Below, in pieces: positions 35,722-45,466 of a stretch of DNA of 64,000 bases. Made by a program: the position numbers and the translations under genes. Location of the stretch: positions 62,001 to 126,000 of the forward strand of contig NZ_JAJQPD010000004.1 of assembly GCF_021228295.1 (NCBI RefSeq), read 5' to 3'. This DNA comes from Agromyces humatus (GTDB lineage: Bacteria > Actinomycetota > Actinomycetes > Actinomycetales > Microbacteriaceae). The notes beneath the pieces are model-generated. The model was not told where the DNA came from. It saw only the letters and a program-made list of their open reading frames with translations, and did not search any database. Numbering within the stretch: the stretch's first letter is position 1; each line of letters starts with the position of its first letter.

Positions 35722-36777
35722 TCAGGCGACGCGGATCTCGGTCGCGGGGAGCGTGGAGTCGGCGCCGAACCCCAGACCCGATGGCGGATGCCCCGCCATG
35801 ACCAGCTGCGACGCGAGCGCCGCGATCATGGCGCCGTTGTCGGTGCAGAGCGAGAGCGGCGGCACGCGCAGGTCGATGCCCGCGGCATCCGTTCGCTCTC
35901 GGGCGACCTCGCGCAGCCGCGCGTTCGCGACGACTCCGCCGCCGAGCAGCAGGCGCGGCACCCCGAGGTCGGTGCACGCGGCGATGGCCTTGGTGACGAG
36001 CACGTCGACGACCGCCTCGCGGAAGCTCGCGGCGACGTCGGCGAGCGGCACCGGTTCGCCCGCTGCCTCGCGCTGCTCGACCCATCGCGCCACGGCGGTC
36101 TTCAGGCCGGAGAAGCTGAAGTCGTAGCGGTGCGCGGCCTGGTCTTTCGGCTGGGTGAGGCCACGGGGGAACCTGATCGCCTTCGGGTCGCCGCCGACGG
36201 CCGCGCGATCGATCTCGGGACCGCCCGGGTACGGCAGACCGAGCAGCCGGGCGACCTTGTCGAACGCCTCGCCCGCCGCGTCGTCGATCGTCTCGCCGAG
36301 CAGTTCGACGTCGCTGACGAGATCGCGCACGAGCAGCAGCGACGTGTGGCCGCCCGAGACGAGCAACGCGACCGTGGGGGTCTCGAGGGGCGCGGCGGTG
36401 TCGAGCAGGTCGGCTCCCACGTGGCCGACGAGGTGGTTGACGGCGTAGATCGGCACGTCGAGCGAGAGCGCGAGGGCCTTCGCCGCGCCGACGCCCACCA
36501 TGAGCGCACCGGCCAGCCCTGGACCGCTGGTCACGGCGACGGCGTCGATGTCGTCGAGCGTGACGGATGCCTCGGCGAGCGCCGCACGGATCGTGGGACC
36601 GAGCGCCTCGAGGTGCGCCCGCGCGGCGACCTCGGGCACGACGCCGCCGTAGCGGGCGTGCTCGTCCATCGACGAGGCGATGATGTTGGCGAGCAGGGTC
36701 GTGCCGCGCACGATGCCGACGCCGGTCTCGTCGCACGAGGTCTCGATGCCGAGGATGAGCGGTTCGGCTCGGTTCAT
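35722..36777 (-). CDS. tsaD: tRNA N6-threonylcarbamoyladenosine synthase subunit TsaD
   Basis: Transfers the threonylcarbamoyl group to A37 of ANN-decoding tRNAs; Kae1/TsaD family, 351 residues. It starts [17 protein letters not shown] (ATPase fold). The metal-binding motif is [18 protein letters not shown], with [11 protein letters not shown] and [12 protein letters not shown] also present; the third metal ligand is in [10 protein letters not shown]. Overlaps rimI by 4 bases and ends the glmS-acpS-alr-tsaE-tsaB-rimI-tsaD gene string. All bacterial t6A partners except TsaC are encoded here. Confidence 0.98.
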   Translation of the reverse strand: MNRAEPLILGIETSCDETGVGIVRGTTLLANIIASSMDEHARYGGVVPEVAARAHLEALGPTIRAALAEASVTLDDIDAVAVTSGPGLAGALMVGVGAAKALALSLDVPIYAVNHLVGHVGADLLDTAAPLETPTVALLVSGGHTSLLLVRDLVSDVELLGETIDDAAGEAFDKVARLLGLPYPGGPEIDRAAVGGDPKAIRFPRGLTQPKDQAAHRYDFSFSGLKTAVARWVEQREAAGEPVPLADVAASFREAVVDVLVTKAIAACTDLGVPRLLLGGGVVANARLREVARERTDAAGIDLRVPPLSLCTDNGAMIAALASQLVMAGHPPSGLGFGADSTLPATEIRVA

Positions 36778-37352
36778 CGGGCGTCCTCACGCGAGGTGTC
36801 GCCCGCGCCCGCCGCGCCGGCGCCGCCGGCCGCACCCGCCGCGTCGGCGGGCCGGGTGACCGCGGGCTTCACCTCGAGACGCATCAGCACGGCATCGACG
36901 CCGCCGCGATAGTACCTCGGCCGCACGCCGATCTGCTCGAACCCGAGCGAGTCGTAGAGGGCTCTGGCGATGGGGTTGTCGGCCCGCACCTCGAGGAACA
37001 GCTCGGCGATGTGCCGGCGCCGCGCCGCCGTGATGAGCGCGTGCATGAGTCCGCGGCCGAGGCCCATTCCGCGGCTGGACGGGTCGACGGCGATGGTCTG
37101 GATGTCGCCCTGCTCGCTTCCCGAGGGGGCGAGCAGGCCCGCGTATCCGCGCAGGGCGGGGCCCGGGGAATCGGCCGCCGCGTCGCTCGCCGTGATCGGC
37201 TCGTCGACCGCGACGAGGTAGTAGCCGTGCGGGCTCTCGATCTCGCGACGCATGGCCTCTTCGGGCCACGCGTCGTCGGCGAACGTCTCACGCTCGAGGT
37301 GCATGATCGCGTCGAGGTCGGAGAGTTTCGCGCGGCGCATCAGCACGCTCAC
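36774..37352 (-). CDS. rimI: Ribosomal-protein alanine N-acetyltransferase RimI
   Basis: GNAT acetyltransferase, 192 residues, longer than E. coli RimI (148) because of an Ala/Pro/Gly-rich C-terminal tail of about 30 residues. The acetyl-CoA site is [19 protein letters not shown] (motif A) and the C-terminal motif is [20 protein letters not shown]. The usual substrate is the N-terminus of S18. It overlaps both tsaB and tsaD by 4 bases, the classical tsaB-rimI-tsaD order. Confidence 0.94.
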   Translation of the reverse strand: MSVLMRRAKLSDLDAIMHLERETFADDAWPEEAMRREIESPHGYYLVAVDEPITASDAAADSPGPALRGYAGLLAPSGSEQGDIQTIAVDPSSRGMGLGRGLMHALITAARRRHIAELFLEVRADNPIARALYDSLGFEQIGVRPRYYRGGVDAVLMRLEVKPAVTRPADAAGAAGGAGAAGAGDTSREDAR

Positions 37353-37984
37353 TGGAGCACCCGCTTTCCGGCGGAGGGAGTGACGTCGGGGGCTCGCAGG
37401 TAGAGCGGCGCGTCGGCCGCGAGCGGCAGCCGCCCTGCCGCGAACGCGAGCTCGGCGAGCATGCCGATCGCGCCGGCCGAGACGATCGTCGCGTCGAAGC
37501 GGATGCCCCGTGCCACGGGAACCTCGTCGCGCGGGGCGAGTCCGGGGCCGAGCACGCGCACCGGCAGCCCGTCGTCGTCGAGGCCGTCGTACTCGGAGAC
37601 GGCGAATTCGCGGCGGCGTGCATCGGTGACCACCTGCAGCGATCTGGTTTCGCCCGCGCGGTAGCGGCTCCAGGCGATCGCGTCATGGCTGACCACCGGC
37701 ACGAACGGCCGGTCGATGCCGAGGGCGAACGCGTGCGCCGCCGCGATGCCGACGCGAAGGCCCGTGAACGGGCCGGGGCCCATGCCCGCCGCCACGCCCG
37801 AGAGCCGGTCCCTGTCGATGCCGGCCCCCGCCAGGGCCTCGCGGATGAAGTCGCCGATCACCTCGGCGTGGCGCATGGTGTCGTCGGTGCCGGTCTCGGC
37901 GAGGCAGCGCAGTTCACCACTGGCGCCGTCGCGGTCGACCACCGCGACACTCGTGCCCGTCGAGGTGTCGATCGCGAGGAGCAT
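37349..37984 (-). CDS. tsaB: tRNA threonylcarbamoyladenosine biosynthesis protein TsaB
   Basis: Non-catalytic TsaD partner, 211 residues, ASKHA fold. It starts MLLAIDTSTGTSVAVVD and contains GMGPGPFTGLRVGIAAAHAFA, diagnostic for TsaB. The ATG at 37984 has no ribosome binding site but a TAGGCT box seven bases upstream, so an internal leaderless promoter may start here, 16 bases after tsaE. Confidence 0.96.
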   Translation of the reverse strand: MLLAIDTSTGTSVAVVDRDGASGELRCLAETGTDDTMRHAEVIGDFIREALAGAGIDRDRLSGVAAGMGPGPFTGLRVGIAAAHAFALGIDRPFVPVVSHDAIAWSRYRAGETRSLQVVTDARRREFAVSEYDGLDDDGLPVRVLGPGLAPRDEVPVARGIRFDATIVSAGAIGMLAELAFAAGRLPLAADAPLYLRAPDVTPSAGKRVLQ

Positions 37985-37991
37985 GAGAGCA

Positions 37992-37997
37992 AGCCTA
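37992..37997 (-). promoter_or_regulatory. Possible internal leaderless -10 box before tsaB
   Basis: TAGGCT, seven bases, ATG at 37984. It lies in the short tsaE-tsaB gap, so read-through from upstream is also possible. Confidence 0.4.
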
Positions 37998-38000
37998 CGC

Positions 38001-38495
38001 TCACGCGGCGTACGGTCCGCCCGCCCAACGGGGCCCGAATCCGCGCACCGTGATCGTTCGCGGTTCGTCGGCGTCGAGGTCGTCATCGCTCAGGGGATCG
38101 GCCGCGAGACTCGCCCCGGTGGGCCGTTCGATGACGATCTCGAGACGCGACTCGCTCACGTCATCGACGAGTCCGGCCCCCCACTCGACGACGACGACCG
38201 ACCCCGCGAAATCGAGGTCGAGGTCGTCGACGAGGGCGGCATCGCCGAGTCGATAGGCATCGACGTGCACGAGCGGGGCGCCGCCCGCGAGGTTCGGGTG
38301 GGTGCGGGCGAGCACGAACGTGGGGCTCTGCACCGGGCCGCGCACGCCGAGCCCGGCGCCGATGCCGCGGGTCAGCGTCGTCTTGCCGGCGCCGAGCGCG
38401 CCCGTGAGCACCACGAGGTCGCCGGCCCGCAACTGCGCGCCGAGCTCACGGCCGAACGTCTCCATGGCGTCGGTGTCGACCGCCTCGAATCGCAT
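38001..38495 (-). CDS. tsaE: tRNA threonylcarbamoyladenosine biosynthesis ATPase TsaE
   Basis: 164-residue P-loop ATPase of the t6A machinery. Walker A is LTGALGAGKTTLTRGIG, followed by VQSPTFVLARTH, HVDAYRL and the Walker B-like VVVEWGAGL. It starts at an ATG overlapping the alr stop by one base (TGATG). Slightly longer than usual because of an acidic insertion (SDDDLDADEPR) near the C-terminus. Confidence 0.96.
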   Translation of the reverse strand: MRFEAVDTDAMETFGRELGAQLRAGDLVVLTGALGAGKTTLTRGIGAGLGVRGPVQSPTFVLARTHPNLAGGAPLVHVDAYRLGDAALVDDLDLDFAGSVVVVEWGAGLVDDVSESRLEIVIERPTGASLAADPLSDDDLDADEPRTITVRGFGPRWAGGPYAA

Positions 38496-39643
38496 CAGGC
38501 GCCGCCGACGTAGCGGCGCGGAACCCGTGGGCCGATGCGCGTGACGATCTCGTAGCCGATCGTGCCCGAGGCCTCGGCCCACTCGTCGGCCGTCGGGGCG
38601 CCGCTCGCCGGGTCGCCGAACACGACGACCTCGTCGCCGACCGAGACGGGCGCGTCGCCGACATCGACGATGAACTGGTCCATGGCGACCCGGCCGACGA
38701 CCGGTCGACGCGCACCGCGCACGAGCACCTCGGCGCCGCCGCCGGTGGCGTGGCGCGGAATGCCGTCGGCGTATCCGAGCGGCACGAGGGCGAGGGTCGT
38801 CGGGGCGTCGGCATGCCAGAGGTGGCCGTACGAGGCTCCGGCACCGGTCTCGACATGGCGCACCGCGGCCACCCGCGCGCGCAGCGTCATCGCGGGGGTG
38901 AGTCCGAGGTCGGTGCCGGTCGTGCCGTCGCCGAACGGCGTGAGCCCGTAGGCGGCGATGCCGATGCGCACGAGGTCGAAGCGGGCGCGCGGATCGCGGA
39001 ACGCCTGCTCCGACGAGGCGAGATGGCGCGCAGCAGGATGCAGTCCGGCCGCCGCAGCGTGCTCGAGCGCCCGCTCGAACACCGCGATCTGGGCGGCGTC
39101 GACGTCGCGCGAGGTGTTGGCGAAGTGGCTGAAGACGCCCACCACCCGCAGCCGCCCATCGCTCTCGAGTTCGGCTGCGCGCGCGACCACCCCGGGCCAG
39201 TCGGCTTCGGGCACCCCGTTGCGGCTGAGCCCGGTGTCGACCTTCAGGTGCACCGCGGCGGGCGTGCGCGCCGGCGTGCCCGCCGCGGCGGCCCGCTCGA
39301 GCTGGTCGAGGCTCGAGACGCCGATCTCGACGTTCGCGCCCACGGCGGCCGCGAAGTCGGCGTCGGGATCGTGCAGCCAGGCGAGTACCGGTGCGTCGAT
39401 GCCGGCCCGCCGCAGCTCGAACGCCTCGTCGAGGTCGGCGACGCCGAGCCGCGTCGCGCCACCCGCGAGCGCCGCCCTCGCGGCCTCGACCGCACCGTGT
39501 CCGTAGGCGTTCGCCTTGACGACGGCCATGACCTCGGCGGGCGCGACGCGCTCGGCGACGGTGCGCACATTGCGGGCGATGGCGTCGAGGTCGACGACGG
39601 CCTCGCGGAAGGGCGCGTTGCCGCCGGCATGGTCGCGGCTCAT
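38495..39643 (-). CDS. alr: Alanine racemase
   Basis: PLP-dependent racemase supplying D-alanine for peptidoglycan; 382 residues. The PLP lysine is Lys43 in VVKANAYGHG. The second catalytic residue, a tyrosine, is in GAGASYGHLWHA, with VPLGYADGIPRH following, and the C-terminal beta domain carries MDQFIVDV. The start overlaps the acpS stop by 4 bases. Adjacent to acpS and tsaE, the usual actinobacterial order. Confidence 0.97.
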   Translation of the reverse strand: MSRDHAGGNAPFREAVVDLDAIARNVRTVAERVAPAEVMAVVKANAYGHGAVEAARAALAGGATRLGVADLDEAFELRRAGIDAPVLAWLHDPDADFAAAVGANVEIGVSSLDQLERAAAAGTPARTPAAVHLKVDTGLSRNGVPEADWPGVVARAAELESDGRLRVVGVFSHFANTSRDVDAAQIAVFERALEHAAAAGLHPAARHLASSEQAFRDPRARFDLVRIGIAAYGLTPFGDGTTGTDLGLTPAMTLRARVAAVRHVETGAGASYGHLWHADAPTTLALVPLGYADGIPRHATGGGAEVLVRGARRPVVGRVAMDQFIVDVGDAPVSVGDEVVVFGDPASGAPTADEWAEASGTIGYEIVTRIGPRVPRRYVGGA

Positions 39644-40008
39644 CGCCGCCCGTCCCCGAGCGACTCGAGCACGACGAACGCACTCGCGATGCCCGCGTCG
39701 TGGCTCATCGACAGGTGCACCCGGTCGATGCCGAGGTCGCGAACGTGGCCGGCGAGCCCGCCCGACAGCTCGAAGTCGGGGTTGCCCTCGACGTCCTGGA
39801 CGATGATCATCTCGTGCCAGCGGATCACGGCGTGACCGCCGAGGGCCTTGATGAGCGCCTCCTTCGCGGCGAAGCGGGCAGCGAGCGAGCGCGCCGGACG
39901 ATGGCGTTCGCTCTCAGCGAACAACCGCTCGAGCAGCGCAGGGGTACGTGCCACCGAACGCTCGAAGCGCACGATGTCGACCACGTCGATGCCGATGCCG
40001 GCGATCAC
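39640..40008 (-). CDS. acpS: Holo-[acyl-carrier-protein] synthase
   Basis: Transfers 4'-phosphopantetheine from CoA to acyl carrier protein; 122 residues. Magnesium ligand Asp8 lies in [13 protein letters not shown] and the second motif is [12 protein letters not shown], with [13 protein letters not shown] near the end. The GTG at 40008 is the only start giving the canonical N-terminus. It follows glmS by 19 bases and overlaps alr by 4. Confidence 0.96.
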   Translation of the reverse strand: MIAGIGIDVVDIVRFERSVARTPALLERLFAESERHRPARSLAARFAAKEALIKALGGHAVIRWHEMIIVQDVEGNPDFELSGGLAGHVRDLGIDRVHLSMSHDAGIASAFVVLESLGDGRR

Positions 40009-40027
40009 GCCGCGCCCGCCCCCTGCA

Positions 40028-41878
40028 TCACTCGACCGTGACCGACTTCGCCAGGTTGCGCGGCTGGTCGACGTCGAGTCCCTTCGCCTGCGCGAGCTCC
40101 ATCGCGAAGATCTGCAGCGGGACCACCGCGAGCAGCGGCTCGAACAGCGGAGCCGCGAGCGGGATGCGCAGCACCTCGTCGGCGAACGGCAGCACCGCGG
40201 CGTCGCCGGCCTCGGCGATCGCGATGACACGCGCGCCGCGAGCCCGGATCTCTTGGATGTTCGACACGACCTTCGGGTGCAGGTTCGCCGACCCGCGCGG
40301 GCTCGGCACCACGACGAACACGGGCTGGCCCGGCTCGATGAGGGCGATCGGGCCGTGCTTCAGCTCGCCCGCGGCGAAGCCCTCGGCGTGGATGTACGCG
40401 AGCTCCTTGAGCTTCAGCGCGCCCTCCATGGCGATCGGGAAGCCGACGTGACGGCCCAGGAAGAGCACCGAGCGGGTGTCGGCCATCCAGTGTGCGAGCT
40501 GCTCGACCTTCTCGGCCTCGCCGAGCACGGCCTGGAGCTTCTCGGGCACCGCCTGCAGTTCGGCGAGCTGCGTCGCGAGCTCGGTGGCCGACAGCGTGCC
40601 GCGCACGCGAGCCAGGTGAAGGCCGAAGAGGTAGAGCGCCGCGATCTGCGCGACGAACGCCTTCGTCGACGCCACCGCGACCTCGGGCCCGGCGTGCGTG
40701 TAGACGACCGCGTCGGACTCGCGAGGGATGGTCGCGCCCTGCGTGTTGCAGATCGAGATCGTGCGTGCGCCCTGCTCGCGCGCGTACTTCACGGCCATGA
40801 GCGTGTCCATGGTCTCGCCCGACTGGCTGATCGAGACGACGAGCGTGTGCTCGTCGAGCACTGGCTCGCGGTAGCGGAACTCGTGGCTGAGCTCGACCTC
40901 GACCGGAACCCGCGACCACTGCTCGATCGCGTACTTCGCGACCATGCCGGCATACGCGGCGGTGCCGCACGCGATGACCGTGATGCGACGGATGGAGCGG
41001 AGTTCGTCGTCGCCGAACGACGCGAGCTCGGGGATGACGACCTCGTCGTCCACGATGCGGCCGCGCAGGGTGTTGGCGACCGCCTCGGGCTGCTCGGACA
41101 CCTCTTTGCGCATGAACGACGACCATCCGCCCTTCTCGGCGGCCGAGGCATCCCACTCGACGTCGAACGGTTCGACCTCGACGGGCTCGCCCGTGAAATC
41201 GGTGACGGTGACCTGGTCGGCGGTGATCTCGACGATCTGGTCCTGCCCGATCGCGACGGCGCGCTTCGTGAACTCGACGAAGGCGGCGACGTCGGAGCCG
41301 AGGAAGTTCTCGCCCTCGCCGAGCCCGATCACGAGCGGCGAGTTGCGGCGGGCGCCGACGACGACGCCGGGCTCCTCGCGGTGGACCGCGAGCAGCGTGA
41401 ACGCGCCGTCGAGGCGCGAGACCGTGTTGCGGAACGCCTGGCGCAGGTCGCCCGTGGCGCGGTATTCCTTGCCGAGCAGTACTGCCGCGACCTCGGTGTC
41501 GGTCTCGGACTCGAACGTGAGGCCCTCGGCCAACAGCTCGTCCTTCAGTTCGGCGAAGTTCTCGATGATGCCGTTGTGGATGAGCGCGAGGCGACCCTCG
41601 TCGCCCAGGTGCGGGTGCGCGTTGCGGTCGGTGGGGCCGCCATGCGTCGCCCAGCGGGTGTGGCCGATGCCCGTGCCGCCATGGTGCAGCGGGTTCGCCT
41701 CGAGTTCATCGGCGAGCACCTGCAGCTTTCCGGCGCGCTTGGCCGTCTCGATGGCACCGTCGTCATCGACGACGGCCACCCCCGCCGAGTCGTAGCCACG
41801 GTATTCGAGGCGGCGCAGGCCACCCATGAGCACGTCGAGGCTGTTGCGCTCTCCGACATATCCGACGATTCCACACAT
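40028..41878 (-). CDS. glmS: Glutamine-fructose-6-phosphate aminotransferase (isomerising)
   Basis: First enzyme of UDP-GlcNAc synthesis, 616 residues. N-terminal glutamine amidotransferase with the processed nucleophile at Cys2 (MCGIVGYVG) and [15 protein letters not shown]; two SIS domains (about 290-430 and 465-600) with [10 protein letters not shown]; conserved end LAKSVTVE. The ATG is seven bases after a TACAAT box, so the mRNA is predicted leaderless. That leaves no room for the glmS ribozyme known in Firmicutes. Head of the operon running to tsaD. Confidence 0.98.
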   Translation of the reverse strand: MCGIVGYVGERNSLDVLMGGLRRLEYRGYDSAGVAVVDDDGAIETAKRAGKLQVLADELEANPLHHGGTGIGHTRWATHGGPTDRNAHPHLGDEGRLALIHNGIIENFAELKDELLAEGLTFESETDTEVAAVLLGKEYRATGDLRQAFRNTVSRLDGAFTLLAVHREEPGVVVGARRNSPLVIGLGEGENFLGSDVAAFVEFTKRAVAIGQDQIVEITADQVTVTDFTGEPVEVEPFDVEWDASAAEKGGWSSFMRKEVSEQPEAVANTLRGRIVDDEVVIPELASFGDDELRSIRRITVIACGTAAYAGMVAKYAIEQWSRVPVEVELSHEFRYREPVLDEHTLVVSISQSGETMDTLMAVKYAREQGARTISICNTQGATIPRESDAVVYTHAGPEVAVASTKAFVAQIAALYLFGLHLARVRGTLSATELATQLAELQAVPEKLQAVLGEAEKVEQLAHWMADTRSVLFLGRHVGFPIAMEGALKLKELAYIHAEGFAAGELKHGPIALIEPGQPVFVVVPSPRGSANLHPKVVSNIQEIRARGARVIAIAEAGDAAVLPFADEVLRIPLAAPLFEPLLAVVPLQIFAMELAQAKGLDVDQPRNLAKSVTVE

Positions 41879-41885
41879 AGGGGCG

Positions 41886-41891
41886 ATTGTA
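41886..41891 (-). promoter_or_regulatory. Leaderless -10 box of glmS
   Basis: TACAAT, seven bases, ATG at 41878. It forms part of a mirrored pair with the coaA box at 41951-41956: TGTAGTG (41889-41895) and CACTACA (41948-41954) are inverted repeats. Confidence 0.6.
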
Positions 41892-41950
41892 GTGGCGCGA
41901 GGCTGTGCACTCGCCCCGCCCGCCGACAGGGTCGGCGCCACCCGCCGCAC

Positions 41951-41956
41951 TACAGT
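41951..41956 (+). promoter_or_regulatory. Leaderless -10 box of coaA
   Basis: TACAGT, six bases, GTG at 41963. Divergent from the glmS promoter, 60 bases away. Confidence 0.55.
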
Positions 41957-41962
41957 GGAACG

Positions 41963-42919
41963 GTGCCCGATCAGCAGAGCCCGTCGTCGCACACGGCGCA
42001 CCTCTCTCCGTTCGTCGAACTCGATCGGGCCGACTGGGCGGCGCTCGCGCCGTCGATGCCCTCGCCCCTCCGCGAGACCGAGATCGTGCAACTGCGCGGC
42101 CTCGGCGAGCCCCTCGACCCGCGCGAGGTCTCCGAGGTCTACCTGCCGCTCAGCCGGCTGCTGAACCTCTACGTCGGCGGCACGAAGTCACTGCACAAGG
42201 TCACGAGCGAGTTCCTGCGCGAGCGATTCGAATCCACGCCCTTCGTGATCGGCGTCGCGGGCTCGGTGGCGGTCGGCAAGTCGACCATCGCCCGACTGCT
42301 GCGCGAGCTCCTCGCCCGGTGGGAGCACACCCCGCACGTCGAGCTCATCACCACCGACGGGTTCCTGTTCCCCAACGCCGAGCTCGAGCGGCGCGGCCTC
42401 ATGGCACGCAAGGGCTTTCCCGAGTCATACGACCGGCGCGCGCTGCTGCGCTTCGTCAGCGAGGTGAAGGCCGGTGCCGCCGAAGTGCGGTCGCCGTTCT
42501 ACTCCCACCTGGCCTACGACATCGTGAACGACGCGCACATCACGGTGCGCCGTCCCGACGTGCTCATCGTCGAGGGCCTCAACGTGCTGCAACCGCCCGG
42601 GCCCGGCCACCGCCTCGCGGTGAGCGACCTGTTCGACTTCACGATCTACGTCGATGCCCGCACGAGCGACATCGCCCGCTGGTACGAAGAGCGCTTCCTC
42701 AAGCTGCAGCGCGGCGCGTTCGCGAACCCGCGCTCGTACTTCCACCGCTACGCCAGCCTCTCCGACGCCGAGGCCCGGCAGCGCGCACGCGAGATCTGGC
42801 AGTCCATCAACGAACCGAACCTGCTGCAGAACATCCGGCCCACCCGCTCGCGTGCGTCGCTGGTGCTGCGCAAGGGCGCCGACCACGCGGTGTCGAGCGT
42901 GCTGCTGCGAAAGCTCTGA
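41963..42919 (+). CDS. coaA: Pantothenate kinase, type I
   Basis: Phosphorylates pantothenate, the first and regulated step of CoA synthesis; 318 residues, typical for CoaA. P-loop [17 protein letters not shown] (about 94-110), [18 protein letters not shown] and the C-terminal FDFTIYVDA...WYEERFLKL region. It starts at a GTG with a TACAGT box six bases upstream and only a weak GGAA in between. The frame stays open far upstream, but that is antisense glmS. It converges on glmM, with a shared hairpin at 42924-42955. Confidence 0.97.
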   Translation: MPDQQSPSSHTAHLSPFVELDRADWAALAPSMPSPLRETEIVQLRGLGEPLDPREVSEVYLPLSRLLNLYVGGTKSLHKVTSEFLRERFESTPFVIGVAGSVAVGKSTIARLLRELLARWEHTPHVELITTDGFLFPNAELERRGLMARKGFPESYDRRALLRFVSEVKAGAAEVRSPFYSHLAYDIVNDAHITVRRPDVLIVEGLNVLQPPGPGHRLAVSDLFDFTIYVDARTSDIARWYEERFLKLQRGAFANPRSYFHRYASLSDAEARQRAREIWQSINEPNLLQNIRPTRSRASLVLRKGADHAVSSVLLRKL

Positions 42920-42923
42920 AACG

Positions 42924-42955
42924 ACGAGCGGATGCCCCGTGAGGGACATCCGCTC
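42924..42955. terminator. Shared terminator of coaA and glmM
   Basis: 14-bp arms CGAGCGGATGCCCC / GGGACATCCGCTCG with one non-Watson-Crick pair and loop GTGA, between the convergent stops at 42919 and 42971. Confidence 0.75.
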
Positions 42956-42970
42956 GATCGGAAGGCTCGG

Positions 42971-44332
42971 TCAGACCGCGAGGCGCTCGCGCACGACGTC
43001 GGCGAGCGTCGCCGCGTGGCGCTCTGCGGTCACCTGATCGGATGCCTCGACCATGACCCGAACCATCGGCTCGGTGCCCGACGGGCGCAGCAGCACCCGG
43101 CCCGAGTCGCCGAGCTCGGTCTCGGCAGCGGTGACGGCCGCGGCGATCTCGTCGTCGTCGTGCAGCGAATGGTGGTCGACGCCGCGCACGTTGACGAGCA
43201 CCTGGGGGTAGACCGTCATCACCGACGCGAGTTCGGCGAGCGTCTTGCCGGTACGCGCCATCTCTGCCACGAGATGCAGCCCGGTGAGCACCCCGTCGCC
43301 CGTCGTCGCATACTCCGACATGATGACGTGACCCGACTGCTCGCCGCCGAGCGCGAGCTTCTCGGCGGCGAGCGCCTCGAGCACGTAGCGGTCGCCAACC
43401 TTGGTCTCGATGACGCGGATGCCATGCTCGGCCATCGCGCGCTTGAGCCCCAGGTTCGACATGACCGTGACGACGAGCGTGTCGTCGGTGAGCTTGCCGC
43501 GCTCCTTCATCGAGAGCGCGAGGATGGCCATGATGCGGTCGCCGTCGATGATCTCGCCCTGGGCATCGACCGCGAGGCAGCGATCGGCGTCGCCGTCGTG
43601 AGCGATGCCCACGTCGGCGCCGTGCTCGAGCACGGCAGCCTGCAGCTTGTCGAGGTGCGTTGAACCGACGCCGTCGTTGATGTTGATGCCATCGGGGTCG
43701 GCGCCGATGACGACGACCTCGGCACCCGCGTCCTTGAAGGTCTCGGGCGAGACCCCGGCGGCCGCGCCGTTCGCGCAGTCGAGCACGACCTTGATGCCGT
43801 CGAGCCGGTGGGGCAGCGTGCCGAGCAGGTGCACGACATAGCGGTCTTCGGCGTCGGCGAAGCGCTGGATGCGGCCGACGCCGTCGCCGATGGGGGCGAG
43901 CTTCTGCTTGCCGAGATACGACTCGATGCGGTCTTCGACGACATCGGGCAGCTTGGTGCCGCCGAACGAGAAGAACTTGATGCCGTTGTCGGGCGCCGGG
44001 TTGTGCGACGCCGAGATCATCACGCCGAAATCGGCCTTGATGGAGTCGATGAGGTACGCCGTCGCGGGGGTCGGGATGACCCCGGCATCGAGCACGTCGA
44101 CGCCGGAGCTCGCGAGACCGGCCGACACGGCAGCGGTGAGGAACTCGCCGCTGACGCGCGGGTCGCGGGCGACGACCGCCACGGGGCGGCGGCCCGCCGC
44201 GCGGAGCTCGTCGGCGTGGCGCCCCTGAGTGAGGACGGCAGCAGCCGCCTGGGACAGGCCCAGGGCCAGGTCAGCCGTGAGTTCACGGTTGGCCAGGCCC
44301 CGGACACCGTCGGTTCCGAAAAGCCGAGGCAT
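42971..44332 (-). CDS. glmM: Phosphoglucosamine mutase
   Basis: Interconverts glucosamine-6-P and glucosamine-1-P, the second step of UDP-GlcNAc synthesis; 453 residues. The phosphoserine loop is [17 protein letters not shown] (Ser near 104), the magnesium loop [12 protein letters not shown], the sugar-binding [10 protein letters not shown] and the phosphate-binding [16 protein letters not shown]. It begins 23 bases after rpsI, so it is the last gene of the rplM-rpsI transcript. The first and second steps of the pathway flank coaA in this window. Confidence 0.98.
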   Translation of the reverse strand: MPRLFGTDGVRGLANRELTADLALGLSQAAAAVLTQGRHADELRAAGRRPVAVVARDPRVSGEFLTAAVSAGLASSGVDVLDAGVIPTPATAYLIDSIKADFGVMISASHNPAPDNGIKFFSFGGTKLPDVVEDRIESYLGKQKLAPIGDGVGRIQRFADAEDRYVVHLLGTLPHRLDGIKVVLDCANGAAAGVSPETFKDAGAEVVVIGADPDGININDGVGSTHLDKLQAAVLEHGADVGIAHDGDADRCLAVDAQGEIIDGDRIMAILALSMKERGKLTDDTLVVTVMSNLGLKRAMAEHGIRVIETKVGDRYVLEALAAEKLALGGEQSGHVIMSEYATTGDGVLTGLHLVAEMARTGKTLAELASVMTVYPQVLVNVRGVDHHSLHDDDEIAAAVTAAETELGDSGRVLLRPSGTEPMVRVMVEASDQVTAERHAATLADVVRERLAV

Positions 44333-44355
44333 AGAGGAGAGCCCGGAAGCGCGGG

Positions 44356-44841
44356 TCAGCGCTTCGAGAACTGCGGAGCCTTGCGCGCCTTCTTGAGACC
44401 GGCCTTCTTACGCTCGATGACGCGAGCGTCACGCGTGAGGAAGCCCGACTTCTTGAGGGTCGGACGGTTGTTCTCGCGGTCGATCTCGTTGAGCGCGCGC
44501 GCGATCGCGAGACGCAGGGCGCCGGCCTGGCCCGAGGGGCCGCCACCGGTGATGCGCGCGATCACGTCGTACGAGCCGGTGAGCTCGAGCACCGTGAACG
44601 GGTCGGTGATGAGCTGCTGGTGCAGCTTGTTGGGGAAGTAGGCCGCGAGCTCACGGCCGTTGACCGTGATGGTGCCGGCGCCGGGGACGACGCGCACGCG
44701 TGCGATGGCCTGCTTGCGGCGGCCGACGGCCGCGCCCGAGACGTTGAGCACGGGACGGGGGGTGGCCGGAGCGTCCGCGGGGGTGCTCTCGGTCGTGTAG
44801 CTCTCGGGAGCCGCTTCGATCTGGTCTGCGATCTTCGCCAT
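44356..44841 (-). CDS. rpsI: 30S ribosomal protein S9
   Basis: 161 residues; the uS9 core (about 38-161) has [17 protein letters not shown] and the conserved basic C-terminus [12 protein letters not shown], which reaches into the decoding centre. About 35 extra residues precede it, rich in Ala, Pro, Thr and Glu. It follows rplM by 42 bases, the standard pair. Confidence 0.97.
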   Translation of the reverse strand: MAKIADQIEAAPESYTTESTPADAPATPRPVLNVSGAAVGRRKQAIARVRVVPGAGTITVNGRELAAYFPNKLHQQLITDPFTVLELTGSYDVIARITGGGPSGQAGALRLAIARALNEIDRENNRPTLKKSGFLTRDARVIERKKAGLKKARKAPQFSKR

Positions 44842-44883
44842 TTTGGTGTGAATCCTTATTTGAGAACGTCGAGGGTGCCGGAA

Positions 44884-45330
44884 TTACTGGGCGACCTGGG
44901 TGAGGGTGTACGGCTTGGGCTGCTGAGCCGAGTGCGGGTGCTCCGGGCCGGCGTAGACCTTGAGCTTCTTGAGCTGGGCCCGGCCGAGCGAGTTCTTCGG
45001 GAGCATGCCGCGGATCGCCTTCTCGACGGCGCGGACGGGGTTCTTCTCGAGGAGCTCGGCGTAGCCGACGGCCTTGAGCCCACCCGGGTAACCCGAGTGG
45101 CGGTAGGCCTTCTTCTGCTCGAGCTTCTGGCCGGTGAGGGCCACCTTGTCGGCGTTGACGATGATGACGAAGTCACCGGTGTCGACGTGGTTGGCGAAGA
45201 TCGCCTTGTGCTTGCCGCGCAGCAGGGCTGCGGAGTGGCTCGCGAGACGACCGAGCACGATGTCGGTCGCGTCGATGACGACCCAGTCGCGCTGGATCTC
45301 GTTCGACTTCGGGGTATAGGTGCGCGTCAC
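44884..45330 (-). CDS. rplM: 50S ribosomal protein L13
   Basis: 148 residues, the normal size for uL13: [57 protein letters not shown]. The GTG at 45330 fits the family N-terminus, although the frame continues upstream. No strong ribosome binding site is visible. The 136-base gap ahead can form hairpins (45373-45407) and may be a leader. Confidence 0.97.
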   Translation of the reverse strand: MTRTYTPKSNEIQRDWVVIDATDIVLGRLASHSAALLRGKHKAIFANHVDTGDFVIIVNADKVALTGQKLEQKKAYRHSGYPGGLKAVGYAELLEKNPVRAVEKAIRGMLPKNSLGRAQLKKLKVYAGPEHPHSAQQPKPYTLTQVAQ

Positions 45331-45372
45331 GGAAGTGCTGCTTTCTGATCGAGAGAGGGGTTCGTGAATCCC

Positions 45373-45407
45373 ACTCCGGCGGGAGTTCGACCGCGATGCG
45401 TTCGAAC
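45373..45407 (-). promoter_or_regulatory. Overlapping hairpins in the rplM leader
   Basis: ACTCC / GGAGT (45373-45377, 45382-45386) and GTTCGA / TCGAAC (45385-45390, 45402-45407). They share two bases, so they are mutually exclusive. Located 43-77 bases upstream of rplM. Possible autogenous control site; speculative. Confidence 0.3.
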
Positions 45408-45466
45408 GCCCAGGTGGAGGGCTCATCTTCGGATGCCGACGCAGGTGGCGGCACCAAAGGGCAAGC

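Noticed and set aside
39848-41962. Very long open frame upstream of and in frame with coaA, antisense to glmS and acpS
   Set aside because: It is a by-product of high GC content opposite glmS. Composition is Arg/Leu/Asp-rich without any domain, and coaA has its own -10 box and start at 41963.
41878-41962. glmS ribozyme or other riboswitch upstream of glmS
   Set aside because: The -10 box is seven bases before the ATG and the gap to coaA is only 84 bases, so there is no leader to hold one.
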